Assembly: GCA_903925015.1 (NCBI GenBank)
Contig: CAIYDY010000335.1
Location: 1-45,687 of the forward strand
Origin: an uncultured Acidobacteriia bacterium
Lineage (GTDB): Bacteria > Acidobacteriota > Terriglobia > Bryobacterales > Bryobacteraceae
DNA: 45,687 bases
Reading direction: 5' to 3'
The notes below the pieces were generated by a model. The model did no database searches. It had not been told where the DNA came from and saw nothing but the letters and a program-made list of their open reading frames with translations. This document shows, in pieces, positions 34,094-44,281 of this stretch; position 1 is the stretch's first letter; every line of letters begins with the position of its first letter. A program made the position numbers and the translations under genes.

Positions 34094-34822
34094 ATGAACA
34101 CTCCCGTAAGCACCAAACTCCTCATGGTGGACGACGATCCCAAGCTTTGCCGCCTTGTCAAAGGCTACTTGGAACCGCTCGGGTACACTGTGACAACGGC
34201 CCATGGAGGCGAGGAAGGCCTCAGGCTTGCCTTGCAAGGTGGTTTTGACGCCGTCCTTCTGGATGTGATGATGCCGGGGCTCGATGGCTTTGAGGTGTTG
34301 AAGCGCATTCGTGCCAAGTCCAATGTGCCCGTTCTGATGTTGACCGGACTCGGTGACGAGGCCGACCGTATCGTCGGGCTGGAGATCGGGGCGGACGACT
34401 ACCTTCCGAAGACGTTTTCCACCCGTGAACTCCTGGCGCGGTTGCGGGCAGTGATCCGGCGGTCCCGTGTGACGGCGTCGATGAAGCGGGACGAGCGGGA
34501 GCCCGCAGTGGTGGTGGGGGATTTCCGGATGGACCCCGAATCCCGCGAGGCCTGGATTGGGACCACGGTGATTCTCTTCACTACTGTCGAGTTCGATTTG
34601 GCGATCTCGCTGGCTCGGGCGGCTGGCCGCGTCAAGACGCGCGAACGCTTGCTCCTGGAGGCTGCGGAAAGAGATTTCGAGGCTTTCGACCGGTCGATCG
34701 ACGTGCATATTTCCTCCATTCGGAGGAAGCTGGGCGATGACCCGAAGGCACCCCAGTACATTCAAACGGTCCGGGGGGTGGGTTATATGATGCTGAAGCC
34801 GGGCGTGGTGCCGGATCTATGA
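34094..34822 (+). CDS. OmpR/CpxR-family response regulator
   Basis: The protein has 242 residues. The receiver has MVDDDPKLC, the phospho-acceptor Asp57 in LLDVMMPG, Thr in LMLTGLGDE, and the Lys in LPKTFSTREL (most relatives have PKPF). The winged-helix end shows TTVEFDLAISLARAAGRVKT, then DRSIDVHISSIRRKLGDD and IQTVRGVGYMM. It should bind DNA when phosphorylated. Its stop overlaps the start of the histidine kinase (ATGA). Confidence 0.92.
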   Translation: MNTPVSTKLLMVDDDPKLCRLVKGYLEPLGYTVTTAHGGEEGLRLALQGGFDAVLLDVMMPGLDGFEVLKRIRAKSNVPVLMLTGLGDEADRIVGLEIGADDYLPKTFSTRELLARLRAVIRRSRVTASMKRDEREPAVVVGDFRMDPESREAWIGTTVILFTTVEFDLAISLARAAGRVKTRERLLLEAAERDFEAFDRSIDVHISSIRRKLGDDPKAPQYIQTVRGVGYMMLKPGVVPDL

Positions 34823-36429
34823 TCGCGCGCGTCTCGCTTTCGGGCAAGATTGTCCTGCTGGCGGCGGTCAACCTCATCCTATTGGTCGGCATCTTTGCTG
34901 CATTCGCCCGCTACCAATACCATGTCGAGCTGGGAACATTCCTGTTTGCGCCCGCTCGGGACCGGGTGGTGTCCGTTGCAAGCGAGGTTGGCCTCCTTCT
35001 GGAGCAGACCCCGGTTGCCGCGCGAACTGGTTTGATGGGCAGGTTTGCCTCGACCTACCAGGCGGACTTCTATCTGTTCGAGAATGGCGGCGAACAGTTG
35101 GCTGGCCGACCGGTCGAGTTGCCTGCTGAGGTTCGGCGAAAGTTGACCGAACGGACAGCCGACAGCAGGCCTGGCGGGCGTGGCCGTGGTCGGCGCGGCG
35201 ATCTAAAGGGGGCCCCACCGCCTCGGCAGGATGGCAGGGAATTTGACAAGGGTCCACCCCCCGACCAAGCTCCCGAGTTGGCGGACTTGGACTATGTTGC
35301 ACCACGGGGCCGCGACGACGGCGACCGTGACGGCAAGCTGGATGGCAAGCGGGGCCGCCCGGAAGAGGTTCGAAAAGGTCCTCCCGATCCCGTGCGGGAT
35401 CACGTAATGTTCGAGATTCCGGCCAACAGTCTGTTCTGGGTCGGCGTGAGGATCCCAATCGGTGAGCCCGGGGGCTTCCAGCCCATTCGGGGTACCTTGG
35501 TTTTGGCGGCGCCATCCTTTTACGGGACGCCGCTTTTTTTCGATTTCAAGCCTTGGCTGAGCGCGCTCGGGGCGGTGGTCGCGGTTTTCGCCTTGTGCTG
35601 GCTGCCTTTTGTCCGAAGTTTGACCAAGACGGTTTCCGGGATTACCCGTGCCACCGATTTGATCTCCCGCGGCAATTTCGACCGGCACCTTCCCGAAGGT
35701 CGGGGCGACGAACTTGGGCAACTGTCGGGGGCCATCAACCGGATGGCCGACAGACTCTCGGGGTTCGTTACGGGCCAGAAGCGCTTTCTCGGTGACATCG
35801 CGCATGAACTCTGCGCACCCATTGCGCGGATTGAATTTGGAGTTGGGATTCTCGAGCACCGGGCGTCCGAGGCGGATCGGGATGCGGTGGCGGACGTGCG
35901 GGACGAAATCCGCCAAATGTCGGCGCTGGTTGGGGAACTGTTGCTCTTCTCGAAAGCGGGCATGGAGCCCGAAACCAAGGTTCTCCAGTCGGTTGATGTT
36001 GAGTCCGCGATTCGGGAGGCGGTGTCCAGGGAACAGGTTGCAGGTGTCAGCATCTCGATGTCCATTGCCGGGCAGGGTTTGGTTGCCATGGCGGACTACG
36101 AATTTTTAGTGCGGGCCATTTCCAACCTTGTCCGCAATGCGATCCGATATGCGGGCACTGCAGGGCCGCTCACCGTCTCGGCCGAGCGTGACGGGTCCGA
36201 TATTGTTTTGAAGGTTGCGGATGAAGGCCCCGGTCTGCCCTCCGAGGAGTTGGAACGGATCTTCCGCCCGTTCTATCGGCTGGACAGTTCCAGAAACCGT
36301 TCCTCGGGCGGCGCGGGGCTCGGCTTGGCAATTGTCAAGAGCTGCGTGGAGGCCTGCCGCGGTCGTGTGCAGTGCCGCAACCGTTTGCCCTCGGGCTTGG
36401 AAGTGGAAATTCGCCTCATTGCATCCTGA
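34819..36429 (+). CDS. CpxA-like membrane histidine kinase
   Basis: The protein has 536 residues. Two membrane helices (about 11-30 and 243-262) enclose a periplasmic part of about 210 residues. That part holds a low-complexity Arg/Gly/Asp/Pro-rich stretch at about 115-195 (GGRGRGRRGD, PPPRQDGREFDKGPPPD and others). HAMP is followed by the H-box FLGDIAHELCAPIARIEFG with His329, N-box NLVRNAIRYAG, G1 VADEGPGLP, F and G2 SSGGAGLGLAIVKS. It phosphorylates the upstream regulator. CpxA homologues respond to envelope stress, with the sensor domain here quite different. Confidence 0.9.
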   Translation: MIARVSLSGKIVLLAAVNLILLVGIFAAFARYQYHVELGTFLFAPARDRVVSVASEVGLLLEQTPVAARTGLMGRFASTYQADFYLFENGGEQLAGRPVELPAEVRRKLTERTADSRPGGRGRGRRGDLKGAPPPRQDGREFDKGPPPDQAPELADLDYVAPRGRDDGDRDGKLDGKRGRPEEVRKGPPDPVRDHVMFEIPANSLFWVGVRIPIGEPGGFQPIRGTLVLAAPSFYGTPLFFDFKPWLSALGAVVAVFALCWLPFVRSLTKTVSGITRATDLISRGNFDRHLPEGRGDELGQLSGAINRMADRLSGFVTGQKRFLGDIAHELCAPIARIEFGVGILEHRASEADRDAVADVRDEIRQMSALVGELLLFSKAGMEPETKVLQSVDVESAIREAVSREQVAGVSISMSIAGQGLVAMADYEFLVRAISNLVRNAIRYAGTAGPLTVSAERDGSDIVLKVADEGPGLPSEELERIFRPFYRLDSSRNRSSGGAGLGLAIVKSCVEACRGRVQCRNRLPSGLEVEIRLIAS

Positions 36430-36493
36430 AGCCTAAAGTTTCCACTTGGAACCGCCGATCATTTACCCAGCGGCAGGAAGGGCCGCTAGGGTC

Positions 36494-37510
36494 ATGAAGA
36501 CACTGTCGTCATTTCAGTGGTCGCAGCGGGGAAGGAATACCCAGGGGGAAAAGCAGGCCGAAGCTTTGGGCCGGATCGTGTCGGTACTTTTGCAAGGAAT
36601 CGCGCTCCACGGTTTCGAGTACGATCCCGCCGCTTTCAGCACGTTCCAGGACGGCATCCGGAAGCTGCGTTCGGATTTTGACCGTGCCGACGACGAAGAC
36701 AGCGCGATGTTGATCGCAATCTCCGCCATCCGGTTGCTAGAGGAACACCACGAGGCCGCTCAGCGCCAACTTCGTGCCCGGCAAAACGAGGTCGAATCCG
36801 TGATAGGGGTCCTGTCGGAGTCACTGTTGGAAGTCGGCCAAGCCAGTCCAGCCATGATGCTCCAAGTCAAGGAGATAGAGCGCGATGTTGCAGCCGCCAC
36901 GAGGCCCGAGGCCATCACGGCGGCAAGATTCAGGTTGTCAGCCTGTGTGACGGAGCTCCTTCGCGAGATGCCCCAAATGGATGCCCGCCGAGCCAAACGG
37001 GGACCCACTTTTCCGGACATTGAAACCGACTACGTAACTGGACTTCCGGATGCCGCCTATGCCCTTGAAGTTGCGGCAGGCCGTTGGAGGCGCCGGAGCA
37101 ACCTTTACGTCGCTGCTTTTGCCTTGGACCGATTGGAGGCCATCAACCTGCGATTTGGGTTCAAGGCCGGGGACGAATTATTGCTTCTGCTGAGCCAGCA
37201 AGTGGGACAGCACCTTCAGCCGGGCGACCAGTTGTTCCGGTGGCGGGGTCCGTGTCTTGTGATGCTATTGGAACGGGAAACGCATGAAGGCTTGATTGCC
37301 GCGGAGATCTCACGGATTGCCGGCGCTCGCATTGAACACGCGATCACCGTCCGCGACCGCGAAGTAATGGTTCCGGCGTCGCCAACTTGGAACCTGTTCC
37401 CGCTGGACATGTTCGGTACAACCGAGGAACTTGCCACCAAACTGAACGATTTCGCCCTCAACCGTTCACGTTCCGCCCGCCAGCAGGTCGCCGCCGCTGG
37501 TGGCCACTAA
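36494..37510 (+). CDS. Degenerate GGDEF-domain protein
   Basis: The protein has 338 residues from an ATG at 36494; a TTG at 36446 would add 16. The N-terminal half is helical (coils around QRQLRARQNEVESVIGVLSE). The C-terminal half follows the GGDEF fold: DYVTGLPDAAYALEVAA (usually DxLTGLPNR), YVAAFALDRLEAINLRFGFK (usually D.DxFKxINDxxGH), AGDELLLLLSQQVGQHL, then RWRGPCLVMLLE. The signature GGDEF is replaced by RGPCL at 251-255, so cyclic-di-GMP synthesis is very unlikely. It might bind a nucleotide or another protein. It follows the CpxR/CpxA-like pair on the same strand and may be part of its circuit. Confidence 0.7.
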   Translation: MKTLSSFQWSQRGRNTQGEKQAEALGRIVSVLLQGIALHGFEYDPAAFSTFQDGIRKLRSDFDRADDEDSAMLIAISAIRLLEEHHEAAQRQLRARQNEVESVIGVLSESLLEVGQASPAMMLQVKEIERDVAAATRPEAITAARFRLSACVTELLREMPQMDARRAKRGPTFPDIETDYVTGLPDAAYALEVAAGRWRRRSNLYVAAFALDRLEAINLRFGFKAGDELLLLLSQQVGQHLQPGDQLFRWRGPCLVMLLERETHEGLIAAEISRIAGARIEHAITVRDREVMVPASPTWNLFPLDMFGTTEELATKLNDFALNRSRSARQQVAAAGGH

Positions 37511-37514
37511 AACT

Positions 37515-38549
37515 CTATCTGGTTGCCTTGACTCCTATGTATGTACCCGAACTGATGCCCATCAAACCCAGAAGGCTGTTGTCGAAGTCCGGCATGGCCA
37601 GATCAGTGAAAACCGATTTGACGAAGATGGATCCAAGAACCAAGGTCCAGACGACGATCTGGAGACGGTCCAAGTCGACCGTGTCGCCCCTGCTCACCAT
37701 TGCCTTGGCGAAGTTCCTCAGCAATTGGCCGAACGGGAGTTTCTCCGAAGGTTGTTGGGCTGGAATTGGAGTTGGCGCCTCCGGAGGCACTGTGGGCTCG
37801 ACCGTTGATGCCGCAACAGCGAGAGGTTTCCCGTCTATTGCCGTGGCTGCCAGCCCCGTGGCTGCGCTGATCCCCATAAGGCCCAGGACGCTGTTGGGAA
37901 TCTGGACATTAGGGTCCCCGGCCACCATGGCGATGAAAAGGAACGCGACGACGATCAAAAGAAACCAAAAGGCCATCTGCGTCCTGCTGAGGCTGTAATT
38001 GGGACCATCCTTGAGCATGCCCGTATAGAGTGCGGCCCAACCTGTTCCCACGAAAAGGAGGAGCATGCTGAAGCCAAACAACCGGACCGAAAATGCTGTC
38101 AGGATCCGAAATCCAACCGGCGCCGATGCCGAGATGGGTCCAAGATCGTCGTATCCCACGCTGACTTGCCACGTTTCCATGTAGCGGCCAGGTCTGCGCA
38201 GCAGTGTGGACCAGTTTCCCCGGTCTTCCGGATTGCGAAGGATTTCGAAAGTGAGGGTGCTCTTTTGGGCATTGACGCCAATCGGGTGGAGTGTCTTCAA
38301 TTTCCGGTTGTCTAGAAACAGGACCGTATCGCTCAACTTGTGCTTGTCGTCGGTCATGGAGTCTAGCGGGAGCCAGACGGTCAGTGTCTCCCCGATCCCC
38401 ACCTCTTTGGTCTGGGAGGAAAGTGGTACCAACACGCTGCCCAAGGGCAAGGTTGATGCTGCGAGGCATTCCGAGATCGCAATAAGGAACAATGCTGCCG
38501 GGGAAATGGCTAAAAGCCATTTGGTGGAAGTTTTTTTGGATGCGCGCAT
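37515..38549 (-). CDS. Membrane protein with an internally duplicated helix module
   Basis: The protein has 344 residues. A signal-like helix (LLAISPAALFLIAISECLA) is followed by a beta-rich exported domain and about five membrane helices. Two C-terminal units resemble each other: SLSRTQMAFWFLLIVVAFLF with NSVLGLMGISAATGLAA, and DLDRLQIVVWTLVLGSIFV with NSLLGLMGISSGTYIGV. A Pro-rich linker (TVPPEAPTPIPAQQP) separates them. The pattern belongs to a family of uncharacterised bacterial membrane proteins. It is convergent with the GGDEF-like gene with a four-base gap. Function is unknown. Confidence 0.65.
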   Translation of the reverse strand: MRASKKTSTKWLLAISPAALFLIAISECLAASTLPLGSVLVPLSSQTKEVGIGETLTVWLPLDSMTDDKHKLSDTVLFLDNRKLKTLHPIGVNAQKSTLTFEILRNPEDRGNWSTLLRRPGRYMETWQVSVGYDDLGPISASAPVGFRILTAFSVRLFGFSMLLLFVGTGWAALYTGMLKDGPNYSLSRTQMAFWFLLIVVAFLFIAMVAGDPNVQIPNSVLGLMGISAATGLAATAIDGKPLAVAASTVEPTVPPEAPTPIPAQQPSEKLPFGQLLRNFAKAMVSRGDTVDLDRLQIVVWTLVLGSIFVKSVFTDLAMPDFDNSLLGLMGISSGTYIGVKATR

Positions 38550-38763
38550 ATGCTCGTTGGCGTGCTTACGATACTGTACTTCATTTCACGCTTCAAGTTG
38601 GGGTGCCGTGGAGAATATTTGCGCCGGATTGCGCCAAGCCACGCAAAATCCCACAGGACGCTGTCATCGCCGGGCCGTTTCATGGCCTTGATCCATTGAA
38701 AGAAAAGGGCTTCTTGACTGGCCCGAGCCGTGCGCTGCCAAGTGCGTTGTTCAGGAGGTGCCC

Positions 38764-39288
38764 ATGAAACGAATGTTGCTCTGCCTGCTGCTCTCAGGCG
38801 GTTCGATGCTGATGGCTGATGGAGATCCCGCTATGACCCAAATCGACCGTGGCCGCCAATGGTTCCAGCACTCCCGGAAAGGTGTTGCCTGTGTAGCCTG
38901 CCACGCACTCGAAGGACAGGGATTTGCGGTTGGTCCCGACTTGACGAAGCTGGCGTCTGTCATTGGTCCCCGAGGCTTGGCGACGACGATCCAGATGACT
39001 GCGACTGCTTATGTGCAGGAGTTCCAGTTGTTGGGCGGTCGGAAGTTCCCCGGCATCGAGAAGGAGAAGACCGGCGAGTTGGTGGAAGTCTTCGACTTGG
39101 GCCGTATTCCAGCCGTCCTCTTGAAGCTCAAGTCTTCGGATATCCTCTCGCGGCGCGGTACGTCCGACTGGTGCCATCCACCGACTGCAGCGCAGTACAA
39201 GGCCGAAGAATTGGCGGACATCATCGCCTACTTGAAATTTGTCGCCACGGGGAGGCCCAAGGAAGTATCCGCCACAGAGATCCGTTGA
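38764..39288 (+). CDS. c-type cytochrome, mono-heme
   Basis: The protein has 174 residues from an ATG at 38764, with AGGAGG at 38753-38758; a GTG at 38758 would lie on the ribosome site itself. A signal peptide (MKRMLLCLLLSGGSMLMADG) is followed by the heme site CVACH at 43-47 (in GVACVACHALEGQGFAVGPD). The spacing of a Met-bearing region after the heme site and the end YKAEELADIIAYLKFVATG match Cytochrome_C7/PF13442-type domains. It carries electrons in the periplasm. The 38550-38763 stretch upstream shows no gene. Confidence 0.85.
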   Translation: MKRMLLCLLLSGGSMLMADGDPAMTQIDRGRQWFQHSRKGVACVACHALEGQGFAVGPDLTKLASVIGPRGLATTIQMTATAYVQEFQLLGGRKFPGIEKEKTGELVEVFDLGRIPAVLLKLKSSDILSRRGTSDWCHPPTAAQYKAEELADIIAYLKFVATGRPKEVSATEIR

Positions 39289-39301
39289 TCTTGGGGGGGA
39301 C

Positions 39302-40801
<1,500 letters not shown>

Positions 40802-40813
40802 CGGACGACCAAG

Positions 40814-41164
40814 TTAGGATCGAGAAATGCGTCGAGCCTTGCGTACGGATGAGATTCCGTAGCCCGCCATCACGACAATGAACACCGATATGATTGCCAG
40901 TTGCCCGGGATTCATCGCCCCGGGGTGGCGTAACACTTTGAAGGCTCCGATGCCCGCGAAAACGAGAAACGTGAATCCGAGGATCTCGTGCCACAGCGAG
41001 TGGATCGGTTTCACTGCGGCCGGGACCACGTGCTTAAGAAATGCCCCGGATTGCTCTACCGTTGGGGCAAAAGATTTGGCGGTTTCGGCTGATTTTTTCG
41101 CGACCGGAAGCAACTGCCTTGCCAACTTGCCTGCTGCCCGCCCAACCTGCGCTGCGTTGCTCAC
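40814..41164 (-). CDS. Small membrane protein, unknown
   Basis: The protein has 116 residues. A Lys/Ala-rich helix (GRAAGKLARQLLPVAKKSAE) is followed by a segment with HSLWHEILGFTFLVFAGIGA and a second helix LAIISVFIVVMAGYGIS, ending in a basic tail RKARRISRS. Two membrane helices with an amphipathic start. No family is recognised. It lies 12 bases upstream of the mutase gene and probably shares its transcript. Confidence 0.6.
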   Translation of the reverse strand: MSNAAQVGRAAGKLARQLLPVAKKSAETAKSFAPTVEQSGAFLKHVVPAAVKPIHSLWHEILGFTFLVFAGIGAFKVLRHPGAMNPGQLAIISVFIVVMAGYGISSVRKARRISRS

Positions 41165-42353
41165 GGTTCCATCCTACCAATCGCTCGCAATCCAGTGCCT
41201 GCCAGGGACCAAAGCGTACACTGAGCTACCGCATGGGTATAAGTGGACCTAATCGCAAATGCCGGAAGCCCTATTGGTTGGTGTCGCTTCCGCCCGACCG
41301 GGGAACTCGGAACCTGAAGGATTTCTCTCCACCAATGCTGACCGGGCCAAGCCGCGTTCGCTTGTCCGTAGCCGCGCCCCCTGCGCGGGGTGTCTTTGAT
41401 AAGGGAAGCCAATCATGGTGAAGCTGTTCGACAGTCGCCATGAAACCTTGGGCATTCCTCCTGGTGGGGCAGTTCGATTCGGTCTTATATGAACATCAAT
41501 ACTCCGCTAGGACGGGAAAATTTTTGTCGTCGATGCGCTAAATATCTCTTTACATTTCTCAGTGTTTGTGGTGCAAATATAGGTTTGATTTTGCAGAACA
41601 CACACGAAGAACCTTCATGGCATTGGCTCCACTTGATGCCGTATCCATCTTGACGGCATAGTTTGATCGTCTGTAGAAGTCGAAATTCCAGCCGAACGCC
41701 AACATCTCGGTTTCGAATGCGGCAATTTTGGCGGCAAGGGATTTCCGTCAAGCCGCTGAGTCGGGACGGTTGAAATGACAGTTGCTGCCGCAGGAGGGGG
41801 ACTCGGTGCGGCTATAAGTCCATGCGGCCGAGTCTGCGACGGTCGCGGCTGCAGTTGGTGCGACTGGTGTGGCAATCTTGGCTGGTGCTGGAGTGGCCGC
41901 TGCGGCGATTGGCTTTGGTTTCTTCATTGCCGGGGTGGCCAACGCACTGCAAATAGGTCGGGGCCGAGCACGGAGAACAGTATGCTTCAAATTTGGTATG
42001 CGGCTGGCATGAGCGCCTTGGCACTCTGTGCATGCTGGGAGCCATCTTGCTAGCGGTGCAGGTTCCTTTGGGGTGGCCGCAGATCGCAATGATCTTGGCG
42101 GGCGCGGGCATGATCAAAGTCATGCGAGACAGACGCCGGAATTTCCACGGAGGTTCATTCATGGTCATCGCCTCCGATGCAATTTGGTGGCGATGCTACT
42201 TTATTGCGCTTGCCAGTCTTCCAGTGGTCTCCTTTTGCGGGGTCGCCGCGATCCGAACCATCCAAGCGAGGCATCGGCGTTCAGCATCCGTTCCGGCGTG
42301 CCGCCCAGCCACCAAGGCCTCATTGGAGCAGCCGATTCGTTAATCTTAAAGAA
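41165..42353. other. 1.2 kb without an intact gene
   Basis: No open frame here has convincing family features. The base composition falls around 41500-41620. Fragments that look protein-like but are broken: on the minus strand around 41575-41735 a frame with KIAAFETEMLAFGWNFDFYR; on the plus strand near 41775-41960 a Gly/Ala-rich hydrophobic stretch (MTVAAAGGGLGAAISP, then after a frameshift GATGVAILAGAGVAAAAIGF); and near 41981-42130 MLQIWYAAGMSALALCA continuing, after another frameshift, as AILLAVQVPLGWPQIAMILA. These look like decayed small membrane-protein genes. No repeat or RNA gene was seen. Confidence 0.4.
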
Positions 42354-44198
42354 GTGATCGAAAAGATTCTTCTTGCGCTGCTCATGGTAGTCTCCGGCGG
42401 AGGCTTCTGGTACCGGTTCCGCCGCGTCGCAAACATCATTGCGGCCGCCAAGCCGGATTCCGAATTCCGCATCGGCTCCTTGGCACCCCGTGTTCGGACG
42501 TTCGTATGGGAAGTGCTCTGCCAAGGCAAGGTGATCGAGCAGCGCCCCGTGGCCGGTGCCGCGCACGCCCTCGTATTCTGGGGCTTCCTCGCGTTCGGCC
42601 TGATCACTCTCAACCACTTCGCGCTCGGTTTCGGCTTCCCGTTCCTGTCGCCCAACGGCACCTTCGGCAAGGCCTACTTTGGGCTCGCCGCAATTTTCGC
42701 GATTGCCGTCGCCGTCTCAATCTCCTTCCTGGCCTTCCGCCGATTTGTTCTCAAGCCGGTCTGGCTGGGTGCAAAAGTTTCAGTCGAATCGGGTTTTATC
42801 GCCTGCCTGATCCTGACATTGATGCTGACTTACCTTGCCAGCCTTGCGATTCCCGAAACCACCTTGGCCGGACACGGCATCTGGTGGCTGCACACTTTGG
42901 CACTGTTGATCTTCCTCCCGCTGGTACCGCACACCAAGCACTTGCACTTGGTCCTGAGCCCGCTCACAGTGTTTCTGAAGCGGGACGGTTTCTCCCCCAT
43001 CGCCAAACTGAACGGCGACGAGGATTTCGGGATTGTCGGCACCAAGGATCTCGACCAGATTGCCGCCCTCCAGGCGTTTTCCTGCGTCGAATGCGGTCGG
43101 TGCACGGAACACTGTCCCGCCGCCAACACCGGCAAACTGTTGAATCCGAAGGAAATTATTCTTGGACTGCGGACGGCGTTCAACGAACTGGGCACGGCGT
43201 CGGAAGCGCCGCTCCTCGGCGCGCAGATCTCCGAGGAAGCTGTCTTCCAGTGCACCACCTGCGGGGCGTGCGAATTCCAGTGCCCTGTAGGCATCCAGCA
43301 CCTTCCGCTGATCGTGGGGCTGCGCCGCGGTGCCGTCAATACTGGTGCATGGGAGGACAAATTCGGCACCAAACTGTTCCTCGCCATGGAGAAGAACGGC
43401 AACTCCCTCGGCATGGCGGGCAGCGAGCGCCAGAAATTCATCACAAAGAGCGCCTTGCCGATCTACGACGGTACCCAGGAATACGTCCTTTGGCTGGGCT
43501 GCATGGGGGCCTACGACCCAGCCGGACGCGAGACCATTCTCGCGCTTGTGAAGGTGCTCCGCTATTTGGACATCACCTTCGGCGTCCTGAAGAAGGAAAA
43601 GTGCAACGGAGACCCGGCACGGCGTCTGGGCAACGATCTTCTATTCGCAAACCTCGCCGAGGACAACCTCAAGAACATCCCCGAAAAGGTCAAGATGCTC
43701 TCGATCTGCCCGCACTGCGTCCGCACCATGTCCACAGACTGGCGCGAGGTGGGCCGGACCGTCGAAATCGAGCACCATTCGGAACTCCTGGCCCGACACC
43801 GGACCCGTCTGCCGATTCTGGAACAGGACCGACGCGAAACGGTTGTTTACCACGATCCCTGCTATCTGGGCCGCTACCGGGGTGTCTACGAGGAACCGCG
43901 CGAAGTGCTTTCGCGGGCCGTCGATCTATTGGAAGCTCCGAAGAACCGCGAACGCTCGTTCTGCTGCGGCGCGGGCGGCGGCCAGATGTTCTTGGGCGAG
44001 GAAAAGGGCGAACGCGTCAACATCACGCGCGCCCGGGAACTTGTCGCGACCGGTGCCGACACCGTGGCGGCCGGGTGTCCGTTCTGCGCGTCGATGTTCC
44101 GGGACGCTTTGAAATCGGTGTCCGACAATCCGCCCAAGCTAATGGATCTGGTGCAGATCGCAGCACGGAGCTTGCCCGACCAGCCCTTCTCAAATTGA
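42354..44198 (+). CDS. Membrane-bound Fe-S oxidoreductase (heterodisulfide-reductase-like, CCG domains)
   Basis: About 614 residues from a GTG at 42354; the frame is open upstream but without homologous sequence. About six membrane helices in the first 210 residues (a NarI/DsrM-like cytochrome b part: AGAAHALVFWGFLAFGLITL, HTLALLIFLPLVPHTKHLHL with His ligands) are followed by two 4Fe-4S sites, CVECGRCTEHCP (from 244) and CTTCGACEFQCP (from 300). Two cysteine-rich CCG domains follow: LGCMGAYDP, SICPHC, HDPCYLGRYRGVYEEPREVL, FCCGAGGGQMFL, GCPFCASMF. It should pass electrons between a membrane quinone and a soluble partner, as in GlpC- and HdrD-like proteins. It ends 60 bases before the ABC-F leader. 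Confidence 0.85.
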   Translation: MIEKILLALLMVVSGGGFWYRFRRVANIIAAAKPDSEFRIGSLAPRVRTFVWEVLCQGKVIEQRPVAGAAHALVFWGFLAFGLITLNHFALGFGFPFLSPNGTFGKAYFGLAAIFAIAVAVSISFLAFRRFVLKPVWLGAKVSVESGFIACLILTLMLTYLASLAIPETTLAGHGIWWLHTLALLIFLPLVPHTKHLHLVLSPLTVFLKRDGFSPIAKLNGDEDFGIVGTKDLDQIAALQAFSCVECGRCTEHCPAANTGKLLNPKEIILGLRTAFNELGTASEAPLLGAQISEEAVFQCTTCGACEFQCPVGIQHLPLIVGLRRGAVNTGAWEDKFGTKLFLAMEKNGNSLGMAGSERQKFITKSALPIYDGTQEYVLWLGCMGAYDPAGRETILALVKVLRYLDITFGVLKKEKCNGDPARRLGNDLLFANLAEDNLKNIPEKVKMLSICPHCVRTMSTDWREVGRTVEIEHHSELLARHRTRLPILEQDRRETVVYHDPCYLGRYRGVYEEPREVLSRAVDLLEAPKNRERSFCCGAGGGQMFLGEEKGERVNITRARELVATGADTVAAGCPFCASMFRDALKSVSDNPPKLMDLVQIAARSLPDQPFSN

Positions 44199-44253
44199 TG
44201 GAGGGCGGTTTCCAGGTACGGTGATGCGGGACAATAGGAGTTACACCCTAGAT

Positions 44254-44281
44254 CTGGCATGATTCAACTGGCATGATTCAA
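44254..44281 (+). repeat. 14-bp tandem duplication carrying the start codon
   Basis: CTGGCATGATTCAA occurs twice in direct succession (44254-44267 and 44268-44281). The first copy gives a five-codon frame M-I-Q-L-A ending in TGA at 44274-44276, which overlaps the ATG of the ABC-F gene at 44273 (ATGA). It may be a translated leader or a harmless slippage event. Confidence 0.8.

Noticed and set aside
36494-37510. Active diguanylate cyclase
   Set aside because: The GGDEF residues are replaced by RGPCL.
42506-44224. 572-codon frame overlapping the Fe-S oxidoreductase
   Set aside because: It is a shifted reading of the same DNA; the other frame has the cysteine motifs.
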